The notes under the pieces: model-generated
What the model was told of the DNA's origin: nothing
The model's database searches: none
Seen by the model: the letters and a program-made list of their open reading frames with translations, nothing else
Origin: a virus
Virus record (IMG/VR): IMGVR_UViG_3300005914_000052
Coordinates: 1-30,198 of that record
Reading direction: 5' to 3' (one strand)
Length of the DNA: 30,198 bases
Made by a program: the position numbers and the translations under genes
Part shown: one piece after another, positions 1-5,778 of the stretch
How positions within the stretch are numbered: position 1 is the first letter of the stretch
Layout: every line of letters starts with the position of its first letter

Positions 1-92
1 TTAAAATATTGAATGAGGTTTGTGATGTTCAAGCTTGTGTATGTAAGGGGTGTGATGAAGCTGTTAAATTAGTAGAATCTTTTATAACTTAA
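1..92 (+). CDS. 3' end of a small Cys-containing protein (partial)
   Basis: An open frame enters from the left edge and stops at TAA 90-92. About 29 residues are visible. They hold a compact cysteine cluster (CDVQACVCKGC) followed by a short helical, Val/Leu-rich end. The C-x4-C-x-C-x2-C spacing could bind zinc, but the protein is too incomplete to assign. The stop codon lies inside the 24-base repeat that leads into the next gene, so the two are probably co-transcribed. Confidence 0.45.
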   Translation, partial: KILNEVCDVQACVCKGCDEAVKLVESFIT

Positions 93-110
93 CTAACTGC
101 TATGGATAAA
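87..110 (+). repeat. 24-bp repeated start region, copy 1
   Basis: An exact 24-base match to 534-557. It covers the last 15 bases before the ATG and the first nine coding bases (Met-Asp-Lys). The core before the start is TTAACTAACTGCT. There is no Shine-Dalgarno sequence; two TAAC units end 8 and 4 bases before the ATG. Confidence 0.9.
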
Positions 111-518
111 ATAAAATTTGATAAGATGGAAGGACTGATGTTTGAAGATAATGGAAGTTATCGAAAGGTTTATTTGCATAGAACCAAAAAGGTTTCTGTA
201 CAAAGAATAGAATACGAAGATAAAATTTTTATTTACTTAAAAGATGTACAAACAGGTTCGGCAATAACTCATATATTCGAGCTTTTCGTTGAAAACAATG
301 AAAACAAAAAAAAGTGTCCTATGGAAAATCCAGATTTTATAAAGTGGTATACACAAGAATTTGAAAATAATAATATAAAAAAACAAGAAGAATCACATTA
401 TAATCCTCCATATATACCACCTTATCCTTCTGAATTTGAAAATAATAATATAAAAAAACAAGAAGAATCACATTATAATCCTCCATATATACCACCTTAT
501 CCTTCTGAATTTTCTTAG
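102..518 (+). CDS. Hypothetical protein with duplicated Pro/Tyr-rich C-terminus
   Basis: 138 residues, not recognised. The first ~85 residues are a charged, beta-rich domain with no motif I know. The rest is a 25-residue unit present twice in full, each ending NPPYIPPYPS, followed by a final Glu-Phe-Ser. The two units are identical at DNA level (357-431 and 432-506), so the duplication is recent or kept uniform. The Pro/Tyr-rich ends suggest an extended, disordered tail; they contain PPxY strings, but WW-domain partners are not expected in bacteria. The start follows the repeated TTAACTAACTGCT leader shared with the gene at 549, so both are probably translated under the same signal. Confidence 0.8.
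   Translation: MDKIKFDKMEGLMFEDNGSYRKVYLHRTKKVSVQRIEYEDKIFIYLKDVQTGSAITHIFELFVENNENKKKCPMENPDFIKWYTQEFENNNIKKQEESHYNPPYIPPYPSEFENNNIKKQEESHYNPPYIPPYPSEFS
357..506 (+). repeat. Perfect 2 x 75-bp tandem repeat
   Basis: 357-431 and 432-506 are identical base for base, and the next six bases (gaattt) begin a third unit. The unit is 25 codons, so the frame is kept. It lies inside the coding sequence at 102-518. Confidence 0.95.
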
Positions 519-533
519 CAAATATTAAATAAC

Positions 534-557
534 ACTTAACTAACTGCTATGGATAAA
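534..557 (+). repeat. 24-bp repeated start region, copy 2
   Basis: Identical to 87-110 and again spans the start codon of a gene (549). Outside the 24 bases the two leaders differ, which points to a copied or selected translation signal rather than duplication of a whole gene. Confidence 0.9.
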
Positions 558-854
558 GAAACACTATTGAAAATGAGCAAAGAAGATATTGATGAATTTA
601 TTAAAGAAGAAATTGGGAATGATGATTGTGATAATTGTATTAATTGCTATTATTGCGATGGGTGTGCTGATTGTAAAAATTGTGGCTACTGTGATTGCTG
701 TGAAAGGTGTGAAAACTGTTATGAGTGTTATAATTGTACTAATTGTTATAAGTGCGAACATAAGAGAAATTGTGATTATATGATTTTAAACATCCAACTC
801 ACCAAAGAAGAGTATGAAAAAAAGATGAAAGAACTTAATATTTTACGTAAATAA
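549..854 (+). CDS. Cysteine tripeptide-repeat protein (xxC)15
   Basis: 101 residues. The N-terminus (1-24) is an acidic helix. From about residue 25 every third residue is Cys for fifteen triplets in a row (DDC, DNC, INC, YYC, DGC, ADC, KNC, GYC, DCC, ERC, ENC, YEC, YNC, TNC, YKC), then a last Cys after EHKRN; 17 Cys in all. The C-terminus (LTKEEYEKKMKEL) is helical and charged. I recall similar Asn/Asp/Tyr-Cys triplet proteins in phages and low-GC bacteria, with the same kind of helical ends, but know of no function. A three-residue period would put all Cys on one face of an extended or solenoid strand, suited to binding metal or forming a disulfide ladder; this is inference. Shares its 24-bp start region with the gene at 102. 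Confidence 0.85.
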   Translation: MDKETLLKMSKEDIDEFIKEEIGNDDCDNCINCYYCDGCADCKNCGYCDCCERCENCYECYNCTNCYKCEHKRNCDYMILNIQLTKEEYEKKMKELNILRK

Positions 855-856
855 TT

Positions 857-1483
857 ATGAATATTATACACGGCGAATGCCTAGAAAAAATGAAAGAAAT
901 GGAAAGCAATAGTGTAGATTCTATTGTAACAGATCCGCCATATGGGTTGTCTTTTATGGGGAAAAAATGGGATTACGACGTGCCAAAGGTGGAGATATGG
1001 AAAGAAGCGAACACATACACCACATCAATGGCAATAAAAAAGACAATAGAGTTGAAAACCTTGAAGTCCTTACTATCTCAGAACACTTTAATAAACACTG
1101 GAAGTTTATCAAAGATACAACCGAATTGTGCGCCTATTACTATGGCACGTAAACCATTAGAAGAAAAAACTATTGCTAAGAATGTTTTGAAGTATGGTAC
1201 GGGTGGAATTAATATTGATGGGTGTCGGGTTGAAACAGGAAAGATTGATCAATATGATTTAGAAAGGAGAAAGGTTTCAAAATCATTAGGGAAAGAAACA
1301 AATGTTAATATTGTATCAAGAAATAAATATTTAAAGCATGGCGTACAATCCACTGGCAGATTCCCAGCCAACTTAATATGGTCTTGCAACGAAGACGAAT
1401 ATGTGATAAAATCAAGTGTATCAGAGAAAGATATATTAAATATTAAGACATATTATGAAAACAAGAAACCACAAGTATTATAG
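857..1483 (+). CDS. N-terminal piece of a broken beta-class DNA methyltransferase
   Basis: 208 residues. Residues 1-49 are the start of an adenine/cytosine-N methyltransferase: a typical opening (IIHGECLEKMKEMESNSVD) and motif IV TDPPYGLSFMGKKWDYD, ending at VEIWKE. About 43 residues then have no methyltransferase character; they are an HNH endonuclease fragment read in the wrong frame. From about residue 92 family sequence resumes (CAPITMARKPL, KYGTGGINIDGCRV, GRFPANLIW). The stretch missing between, roughly motifs V-VI, usually holds a PGG-type strand and much of the catalytic domain. The frame runs on 28 bases past the start of the next endonuclease gene before stopping. The SAM-binding motif lies downstream at 1961-2440. 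Activity is doubtful because of the internal loss. Confidence 0.75.
   Translation: MNIIHGECLEKMKEMESNSVDSIVTDPPYGLSFMGKKWDYDVPKVEIWKEANTYTTSMAIKKTIELKTLKSLLSQNTLINTGSLSKIQPNCAPITMARKPLEEKTIAKNVLKYGTGGINIDGCRVETGKIDQYDLERRKVSKSLGKETNVNIVSRNKYLKHGVQSTGRFPANLIWSCNEDEYVIKSSVSEKDILNIKTYYENKKPQVL
967..1152 (+). pseudogene. HNH endonuclease remnant inside the methyltransferase gene
   Basis: In the frame one base away from the methyltransferase, residues coded about 1003-1110 give an HNH core: SEHIHHINGNKKD followed by NRVENLEVLTISEHFNKHW. This contains the paired His, the central Asn and the final His of HNH_3-type enzymes. Only about 35 recognisable residues remain; a full enzyme has 120-200. Both flanks are gone, together with part of the host gene. 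The fragment's length happens to leave the methyltransferase frame open. I read it as the scar of an insertion followed by deletion. Confidence 0.65.
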
Positions 1484-1973
1484 GGCATTTTGGGAAAAGA
1501 TAAATGGGAAGAAAATACCAGAAGGTTATCATATCCACCATCTTGATAATGACAAAACAAATAATGATATTAAAAACCTTTTATGTGTATCTCCTAAAAA
1601 ACACTTTGAAATTCACCAAAAAAACTTTGAACTTTATGGAAACAAAAGAGATTACTTTTCAATGATGTATATACAAAGATACCTAGATGAAAAACAAGAT
1701 TTTAGTAAATACAAAAGACCTCCAATAAGTGAAAGCCATAGGAAATCCATAATAAAGGCAAATACAGGTAGAACTCATCCGAACTATATGCTTAAACACA
1801 GTGAGGAAACTAAGAGAAAAATGTCAGAAAAAAGAAGTATGGAGGGAACTTGGAACTCTACAAAGTGTAAAGATAGCGAAACTGGAATTGAATATAAATC
1901 ATTATCAGATATGGCAAAAGCAACTGGTCTTATTAGAAAAACAATTAACTTCAAAAAAAGATGTATAAGATAA
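1455..1973 (+). CDS. HNH homing endonuclease (HNH + NUMOD3 + NUMOD1-like)
   Basis: 172 residues. The N-terminal HNH nuclease has GYHIHHLDNDKTNND (His28/His29), Asn41 and His54 as likely metal and catalytic residues. Residues ~90-127 (SESHRKSI, NTGRTHPNY, SEETKRKMSEKR) look like NUMOD3 DNA-binding repeats, and ~138-168 (ETGIEYKSLSDMAKATGL) like a NUMOD1/IENR1 helix-turn-helix. This is the usual build of phage mobile endonucleases that nick or cut a specific site and spread by repair. It sits exactly between the two halves of the methyltransferase, overlapping the first by 29 and the second by 13 bases, in a different frame. There is no space for a group I intron around it and no in-frame fusion, so it is neither intron-borne nor an intein. 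Confidence 0.85.
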   Translation: MKTRNHKYYRAFWEKINGKKIPEGYHIHHLDNDKTNNDIKNLLCVSPKKHFEIHQKNFELYGNKRDYFSMMYIQRYLDEKQDFSKYKRPPISESHRKSIIKANTGRTHPNYMLKHSEETKRKMSEKRSMEGTWNSTKCKDSETGIEYKSLSDMAKATGLIRKTINFKKRCIR

Positions 1974-2440
1974 ACGAAAAACAATTTAATGAAATGCCAC
2001 AGGAATTAAAAGCTCTGTATGAGCAACTTCCTAATACTACTCGTGAGGAGGTGAAGGAGTTGTTTACTTATACGCACGGACATAGAAGCAAAAAACATAC
2101 TGAAAGCGACAGTTCGCTATTTGGGAATGGAAGGAAAGTAAAAAAATCTCAAAACGGTGGAGAGTCTGGCTCAGTATCCCGTTATTTCTATTGTGCGAAA
2201 GCGAGTAAGAAAGATAGGGATGAAGGCAATATACATCCAACAGTCAAACCAACAAAGCTTATGCAATACCTCGTTAGACTCGTCACTCCTCCAGGTGGTG
2301 TTGTTCTCGATCCGTTCATGGGGGCAGGTAGTACGGGGAAAGCGTGCGTATTAGAGGGGTTTGATTTTATTGGTATTGAAATGATTGAAGAGTATATAGA
2401 GATTGCGAAATCGAGAATAGAGCATGTTCAAATGGATTAA
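1961..2440 (+). CDS. C-terminal piece of the DNA methyltransferase (SAM-binding half)
   Basis: 159 residues. The family region runs from about residue 70: SRYFYCAKASKKDRDEG, then motif X-like HPTVKPTKLMQYLVRLVTPPGG, then motif I DPFMGAGSTGKAC and the motif II/III region GFDFIGIEMIEEYIEIAKSRI. Motif IV lies in the upstream piece, giving the order IV...I of beta-class N4/N6 methyltransferases. The upstream ~65 residues (FNEMPQELKALYEQL) probably continue the original protein. The start is supported by TAAC 11 bases before the ATG, inside the end of the endonuclease gene. A translated two-piece enzyme is possible, as in phage genes split by free-standing endonucleases, but the first piece lacks its middle. 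Confidence 0.8.
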   Translation: MYKINEKQFNEMPQELKALYEQLPNTTREEVKELFTYTHGHRSKKHTESDSSLFGNGRKVKKSQNGGESGSVSRYFYCAKASKKDRDEGNIHPTVKPTKLMQYLVRLVTPPGGVVLDPFMGAGSTGKACVLEGFDFIGIEMIEEYIEIAKSRIEHVQMD

Positions 2441-2564
2441 GAAAAAGTTTGTGGATTACGAGAATAAGATGGATGCAAATAATTTAATGCTTTTTTCAAA
2501 CAACCTTTTTATTTGGATGAAGAAATTGCGTCAATTGCTTTTGTTCCCATGTTTACCCCAATAA
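2424..2564 (+). CDS. Possible small basic protein at the convergent junction
   Basis: 46 residues beginning MFKWIKKKFVDYENKMDANN. The start overlaps the end of the methyltransferase piece by 17 bases. The first ~20 residues look like a normal phage protein start, while the end runs antisense through the stop region of the minus-strand gene at 2509 and loses protein-like character. It may be a gene cut short at a recombination junction. Low confidence. Confidence 0.25.
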   Translation: MFKWIKKKFVDYENKMDANNLMLFSNNLFIWMKKLRQLLLFPCLPQ

Positions 2565-2700
2565 ATAATGCACTTAGGGTTTGTAAAAACATTGAAAGCC
2601 CTTCCGTAATGTATCCATCTTGTAATAGCCAAGTAGCAAGTGCAAATATAACACCAGCCCAAAATTTTCTACTTGTTAAGAAATCTAGTTTATTATGCAT
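2509..2700 (-). CDS. Small two-segment membrane protein, holin-like
   Basis: 63 residues. SRKFWAGVIFALATWLL (about 10-26) and a second hydrophobic stretch LSMFLQTLSALFIGVNMG (about 35-52) form two likely membrane segments, joined by a short polar turn, with a basic N-terminus. The pattern 'SRKFW..hydrophobic' is common in small phage holin-like proteins. It is the last gene of the minus-strand block, in the same neighbourhood as the amidase at 4275-5063, which fits a lysis role. No catalytic motif; holin function is inferred from size, topology and place. No clear terminator follows before the convergent plus-strand gene. Confidence 0.55.
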   Translation of the reverse strand: MHNKLDFLTSRKFWAGVIFALATWLLQDGYITEGLSMFLQTLSALFIGVNMGTKAIDAISSSK

Positions 2701-2711
2701 AGTATTTTTTA

Positions 2712-2978
2712 TTAATTATTATTTCTAATTTCGTCGTTTATTGATTTTCCGAGGTCTCCATCGACAGATATTTCAAACTTTGAAGCCTCTTTATTATATA
2801 TTTGAATGAGTTCTTTGTACTCACCTAAAGTTAATTCTTCGTTATTTTCAACTTTATTGAAAAGATAATCGTATTCACTTGGCGCGCTTGCGCTATCTCC
2901 AACTACTAAAATTGTTGCAATCCCTATTGCGGCTAATCCAGCTATTCCAATTGATGTTTTCTTTGATTTTTTTGGCAT
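2712..2978 (-). CDS. Hypothetical small protein with N-terminal membrane segment
   Basis: 88 residues. A basic start (MPKKSKKTSI) is followed by one hydrophobic segment, GIAGLAAIGIATILVVGDSA, then an acidic helical domain (YDYLFNKVENNEELTLGEYKELIQIYNKEA). This is either a signal anchor or a signal peptide with cleavage near SASA. No family recognised. It lies between the fibre-like protein (stop-to-start gap two bases) and the holin-like gene, so it is probably co-expressed with lysis genes. Confidence 0.6.
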   Translation of the reverse strand: MPKKSKKTSIGIAGLAAIGIATILVVGDSASAPSEYDYLFNKVENNEELTLGEYKELIQIYNKEASKFEISVDGDLGKSINDEIRNNN

Positions 2979-2980
2979 TT

Positions 2981-3898
2981 TTAGAAATTAGGGGATAATC
3001 TTGTAAGTCCGCTTCCTCCTGAAGCCCCTGCTGCCTCTGAATGATTTACAACAAGCTTTGGGTCTTCCGAGGTTCCTCCTCGATCTGCTGAGTAGTTATT
3101 TACAGAAGATTTGTCTCCAGCAACCCATGTAGGCTCTGAGTCTAGCCTGTCTCCGCTTGCACGTATTCCAAGCTTTGATATACCATATTTAACAATAGCA
3201 GCAAGACCTGCTGCATTTAATGGTATATCGTTATATTGAGACGTTCCGAGAGAAGCAAACGTTACTGAGCCTAGATCTGTAGAACCGAATTGGTCATAAT
3301 CTGAAGTTGCAAGTCCTACATTATTTTCTATGAATTCAAGAGCCGTACCGCCACTATTTACAGCAACAAGCTTTCCTCCACTCGCGGTAAAATTTGATGG
3401 AGTATCACTTAGTCCAACAAACGTTGTGCCAGCAGAGCTTACAAGGTCGGTTTCAGTTCCTGCAGAGTCACGAAAATATAATTTTGTTGTACCTCCATCA
3501 TCTTTTACATAAAATCTACCAATGTCAGCGTCTGGATTTGCTGGAGTGCTTATTTCATCTATATCAATAAACTCAGGAGTTCCAATAGCTCCTCCAAATG
3601 TTGATTTTGTTCCATCCCCATAAATTATTGAGGGGTTTGAACCTGATATTGTGAGAGGACCTTGACCAATAGATCCGCTTATATTTACTGTTACAGCGTC
3701 AAGCGTTTCAGCAAAAATATCAACTCTATCATATGCAGACCCGATAGTATAATCTGATACTGTTTTTACTGCATTTTCACCAGATATCTTTTGAAAGAAT
3801 CTTTGGTAACCAGCACCTTGCCCAAAAGCAAGATTTGTTGTAAAAAGTCCTATAAATAGAACAAGTGCGAACGCTATAAAGTTTTTAAGTTTATTCAT
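2981..3898 (-). CDS. Fibre-like protein with an N-terminal signal peptide
   Basis: 305 residues. Residues 1-26 are a textbook signal peptide (Lys-rich start, AFALVLFIGLF core, AFG cleavage) leaving Gln27 at the new N-terminus. The mature part looks like phage tail fibre or virion surface sequence: ADIGRFYVKDDGGTTKLYF, FVGLSDTPSNFTASGGKL, and an end resembling tail-protein repeats (YSADRGGTSEDPKLVV). Tail fibres are normally made in the cytoplasm without a signal peptide, so the combination is odd. It may be a secreted or surface-displayed decoy, or a virion protein that picked up a signal. The Gln after the cleavage site is a pattern often seen in Bacteroidota. Confidence 0.65.
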   Translation of the reverse strand: MNKLKNFIAFALVLFIGLFTTNLAFGQGAGYQRFFQKISGENAVKTVSDYTIGSAYDRVDIFAETLDAVTVNISGSIGQGPLTISGSNPSIIYGDGTKSTFGGAIGTPEFIDIDEISTPANPDADIGRFYVKDDGGTTKLYFRDSAGTETDLVSSAGTTFVGLSDTPSNFTASGGKLVAVNSGGTALEFIENNVGLATSDYDQFGSTDLGSVTFASLGTSQYNDIPLNAAGLAAIVKYGISKLGIRASGDRLDSEPTWVAGDKSSVNNYSADRGGTSEDPKLVVNHSEAAGASGGSGLTRLSPNF

Positions 3899-3916
3899 AA
3901 TATTGAAAAATTATTA

Positions 3917-4231
3917 TTATTTCCAGATTTGTATTTCTGCTACTTGAGTATTTGAAAGACCTTGTATGTTCAAATACATTTCAGAATTTATTAGTATTTC
4001 TTTCTCGCTCCAATATCCACCACCACCAATTGTATTAAATGTTGGCAAACTTGTTCTTTCTTGATTCCCAAGATCCATTTTAAACCCGTCGCCACTTCTT
4101 AATTGTACAAAAAACTGCTTTGTACCGATTGGAAGTTTGTAAGAATAAACACTTGCAGAAGCAGTTAATGCTAATTCTACTACTGGCTGGGCTTCCGATG
4201 CTGGTTTTTTTGATTCGTCTATAAAAAACAT
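3917..4231 (-). CDS. Hypothetical virion-associated protein
   Basis: 104 residues, beta-rich with short Gly and polar turns (YSYKLPIGTKQFFVQLRSGDGFKMDL, IGGGGYWSEKEI) and an end LSNTQVAEIQIWK that looks like the edge strand of a beta-sandwich. No catalytic motif. It sits between the amidase and the fibre-like protein, and TAAC lies nine bases before its ATG. A minor tail or fibre accessory role is plausible but not shown. Confidence 0.6.
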   Translation of the reverse strand: MFFIDESKKPASEAQPVVELALTASASVYSYKLPIGTKQFFVQLRSGDGFKMDLGNQERTSLPTFNTIGGGGYWSEKEILINSEMYLNIQGLSNTQVAEIQIWK

Positions 4232-4274
4232 TTTTATTGTGTTAGTGATTAAATTTACTATAATTGTTAATTAT

Positions 4275-5063
4275 TTAATTATCAAGAAGTGGATGTATAT
4301 TTCTTAACTGTTTACCAATTTTTTCTGCAAAATACTTCATTTTTTTTGACCCTATCAAATGTAAAACTTTCATTTGATATAAACAACTCTTGAGTATTAA
4401 ATCTTCATCTTCACTGATATCATCATCATCATATGGCAATGCATATACTGTTATTCCAAGGTAATTATAAATTCCATTTGCTATTGCTATTCCATACATG
4501 TCGTCTTTTATTTCATCTTTAAATATATTTGCCTCTTCTTCGTTATCTATAAAACTTGCTTCAATAAGGCATGCAAGAGGTGTTGTGTCGTGAATTATTG
4601 CAAGCTTTCCATGCCTATTTATTTTTTCATCTTTGTCACCTCTGTGATTAATTCCAACTAATTTAGAAACAGAATCTGATATATATGCGCCGAGAGTTTT
4701 TGACTCTTCGCTGTTTATGTAATGCCAAGACTCCACACCTTTACCTCCTCCAGAATTTAAATGTATTGATACTAATATAGAATTTTTATGTGTATACCCT
4801 TCTTTCTTGCATATTGAATTTACTTCACTTATTTTTTCAATTAAATCTAATTCAAAAACTACTCCAACATCATATACTCTTACATTAGGAATAATGTTTG
4901 ATTCTTTAACATTTTTTATAACATCAATAGCAATTTCTAATGCCTCTCTTCTTTCAGTAGTTCCGTTTGACACAGCTCCGTTATCTTTTATGTCTCCGCT
5001 AATACTTTTTCCATGTCCAGCTACTATGAAAATTGCCTTTAAATCTTCTTTTTTAATATTCAT
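4275..5063 (-). CDS. N-acetylmuramoyl-L-alanine amidase (Amidase_3), endolysin
   Basis: 262 residues. It cleaves the bond between N-acetylmuramic acid and L-alanine in peptidoglycan. The zinc ligands of Amidase_3 are visible: His17 in VAGHGK, Glu37 in GTTERRE, His101 in SIHLNSGGGKGVE; catalytic Glu168 lies in CLIEASFIDN. The fold ends near residue 203. The last ~60 residues (DDDDISEDEDL, then a helical basic stretch) are not a cell-wall-binding domain I know. There is no signal peptide, so release would need a holin; small membrane proteins lie on both sides (5075-5392 and 2509-2700). TAAC lies 10 bases before the ATG. Function is well supported; the exact role (lysis or entry) is by context. 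Confidence 0.9.
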   Translation of the reverse strand: MNIKKEDLKAIFIVAGHGKSISGDIKDNGAVSNGTTERREALEIAIDVIKNVKESNIIPNVRVYDVGVVFELDLIEKISEVNSICKKEGYTHKNSILVSIHLNSGGGKGVESWHYINSEESKTLGAYISDSVSKLVGINHRGDKDEKINRHGKLAIIHDTTPLACLIEASFIDNEEEANIFKDEIKDDMYGIAIANGIYNYLGITVYALPYDDDDISEDEDLILKSCLYQMKVLHLIGSKKMKYFAEKIGKQLRNIHPLLDN

Positions 5064-5074
5064 TTTTCTAATGG

Positions 5075-5392
5075 TTATTTTTTATAGTTTTTGCAAGTAC
5101 TGATTTGCGCGGTCTTTATTTCAACAAGTGTGGTTATAATCGCATTCTGATTTGCAATTAATTTATCGCTCATTTTATCTTGGTTTCTTTCCATCTTTTC
5201 TAAAACATCTAACATTTTTTGATGAACACCAGTATTTTCCTTCATTATTTTTATAACGACACTGTCTTCATAGGTTACTATTTTACCCCCTTTTTTCTTT
5301 CCCGAATACCTATCGTATAGTATGATTATAGTCAAGACGAAACCAGCTATTCCTCCAAGTGAACCGTATTGTTGTAAATCCTCGAATCCCAT
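5075..5392 (-). CDS. Membrane-anchored coiled-coil protein, holin-like
   Basis: 105 residues. Residues ~12-28 (LGGIAGFVLTIIILYDRYS) form one membrane segment, followed by a basic patch (GKKKGGK) and a coiled coil (~48-95). One-segment phage proteins with a cytoplasmic coiled coil next to an amidase are often holin or holin-accessory proteins. No ATG occurs between the start and residue ~50, beyond the membrane segment, so the start at 5392 is well founded. Its ATG shares bases with the ATG of the plus-strand gene at 5391. Confidence 0.6.
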   Translation of the reverse strand: MGFEDLQQYGSLGGIAGFVLTIIILYDRYSGKKKGGKIVTYEDSVVIKIMKENTGVHQKMLDVLEKMERNQDKMSDKLIANQNAIITTLVEIKTAQISTCKNYKK

Positions 5393-5777
5393 GAAGAAAT
5401 TTATAAAAGAATTAAAAAAAGATTTAGATAGTTGCCGTGAAAAAGTTGATAACCTCTATAGAAATGAAAGAATAAAACAGTTTTTCATAACAATGTCATG
5501 CATTATTTCTTCTGTATTTTTTGTATTCTTTATTATATCCATGTTTTTTATTGAAGAGAAAATAATATATGATATCAACTACTCTGTAATTTGTGTTAAG
5601 GATTTTTATGATTGTGACGATTTTATATCTTTTGACTCAGCTCAAATGATTTTTAAATATTGCTATGCTGATATTAAGGTGGGAGATATTCACAAGTTAG
5701 ATAATGATGGAGACGGATGGGCGTGTGGTGGTCCTAATCTTTACGGAAGGACTCGACTAGAGAAACAATACGATTAA
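5391..5777 (+). CDS. Membrane-anchored Excalibur-domain protein
   Basis: 128 residues, on the strand opposite to its neighbours. Residues 1-30 are a charged helix, ~31-55 a long membrane segment (SVFFVFFIIS), and ~75-115 an Excalibur domain: CDDF, then SAQMIFKYC, then the Ca-loop-like LDNDGDGWAC (Asp104, Asp106, Asp108, Cys112). Cys75 and Cys112 probably form the disulfide typical of the family. Excalibur domains are extracellular and often sit on cell-surface nucleases, though no nuclease is present here. A surface role such as altering the infected cell is inference. The start ATG overlaps the opposing gene's ATG, and no TAAC or Shine-Dalgarno site precedes it. Confidence 0.8.
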   Translation: MKKFIKELKKDLDSCREKVDNLYRNERIKQFFITMSCIISSVFFVFFIISMFFIEEKIIYDINYSVICVKDFYDCDDFISFDSAQMIFKYCYADIKVGDIHKLDNDGDGWACGGPNLYGRTRLEKQYD

Positions 5778-5778
5778 T

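Noticed and set aside
357-506. CRISPR or phase-variation array
   Set aside because: The two 75-bp copies are directly adjacent without spacers and are in-frame coding sequence.
564-783. Hydrophobic frames on both strands across the Cys-rich gene
   Set aside because: They arise from reading the 9-base repeat of the (xxC) gene in other frames; Ile/Val/Thr periodicity mirrors the Cys repeat.
1455-1973. Group I intron or intein carrying the HNH enzyme
   Set aside because: The enzyme frame overlaps both flanking methyltransferase pieces, leaving no intron sequence, and it is out of frame with them, so no protein splicing is possible.
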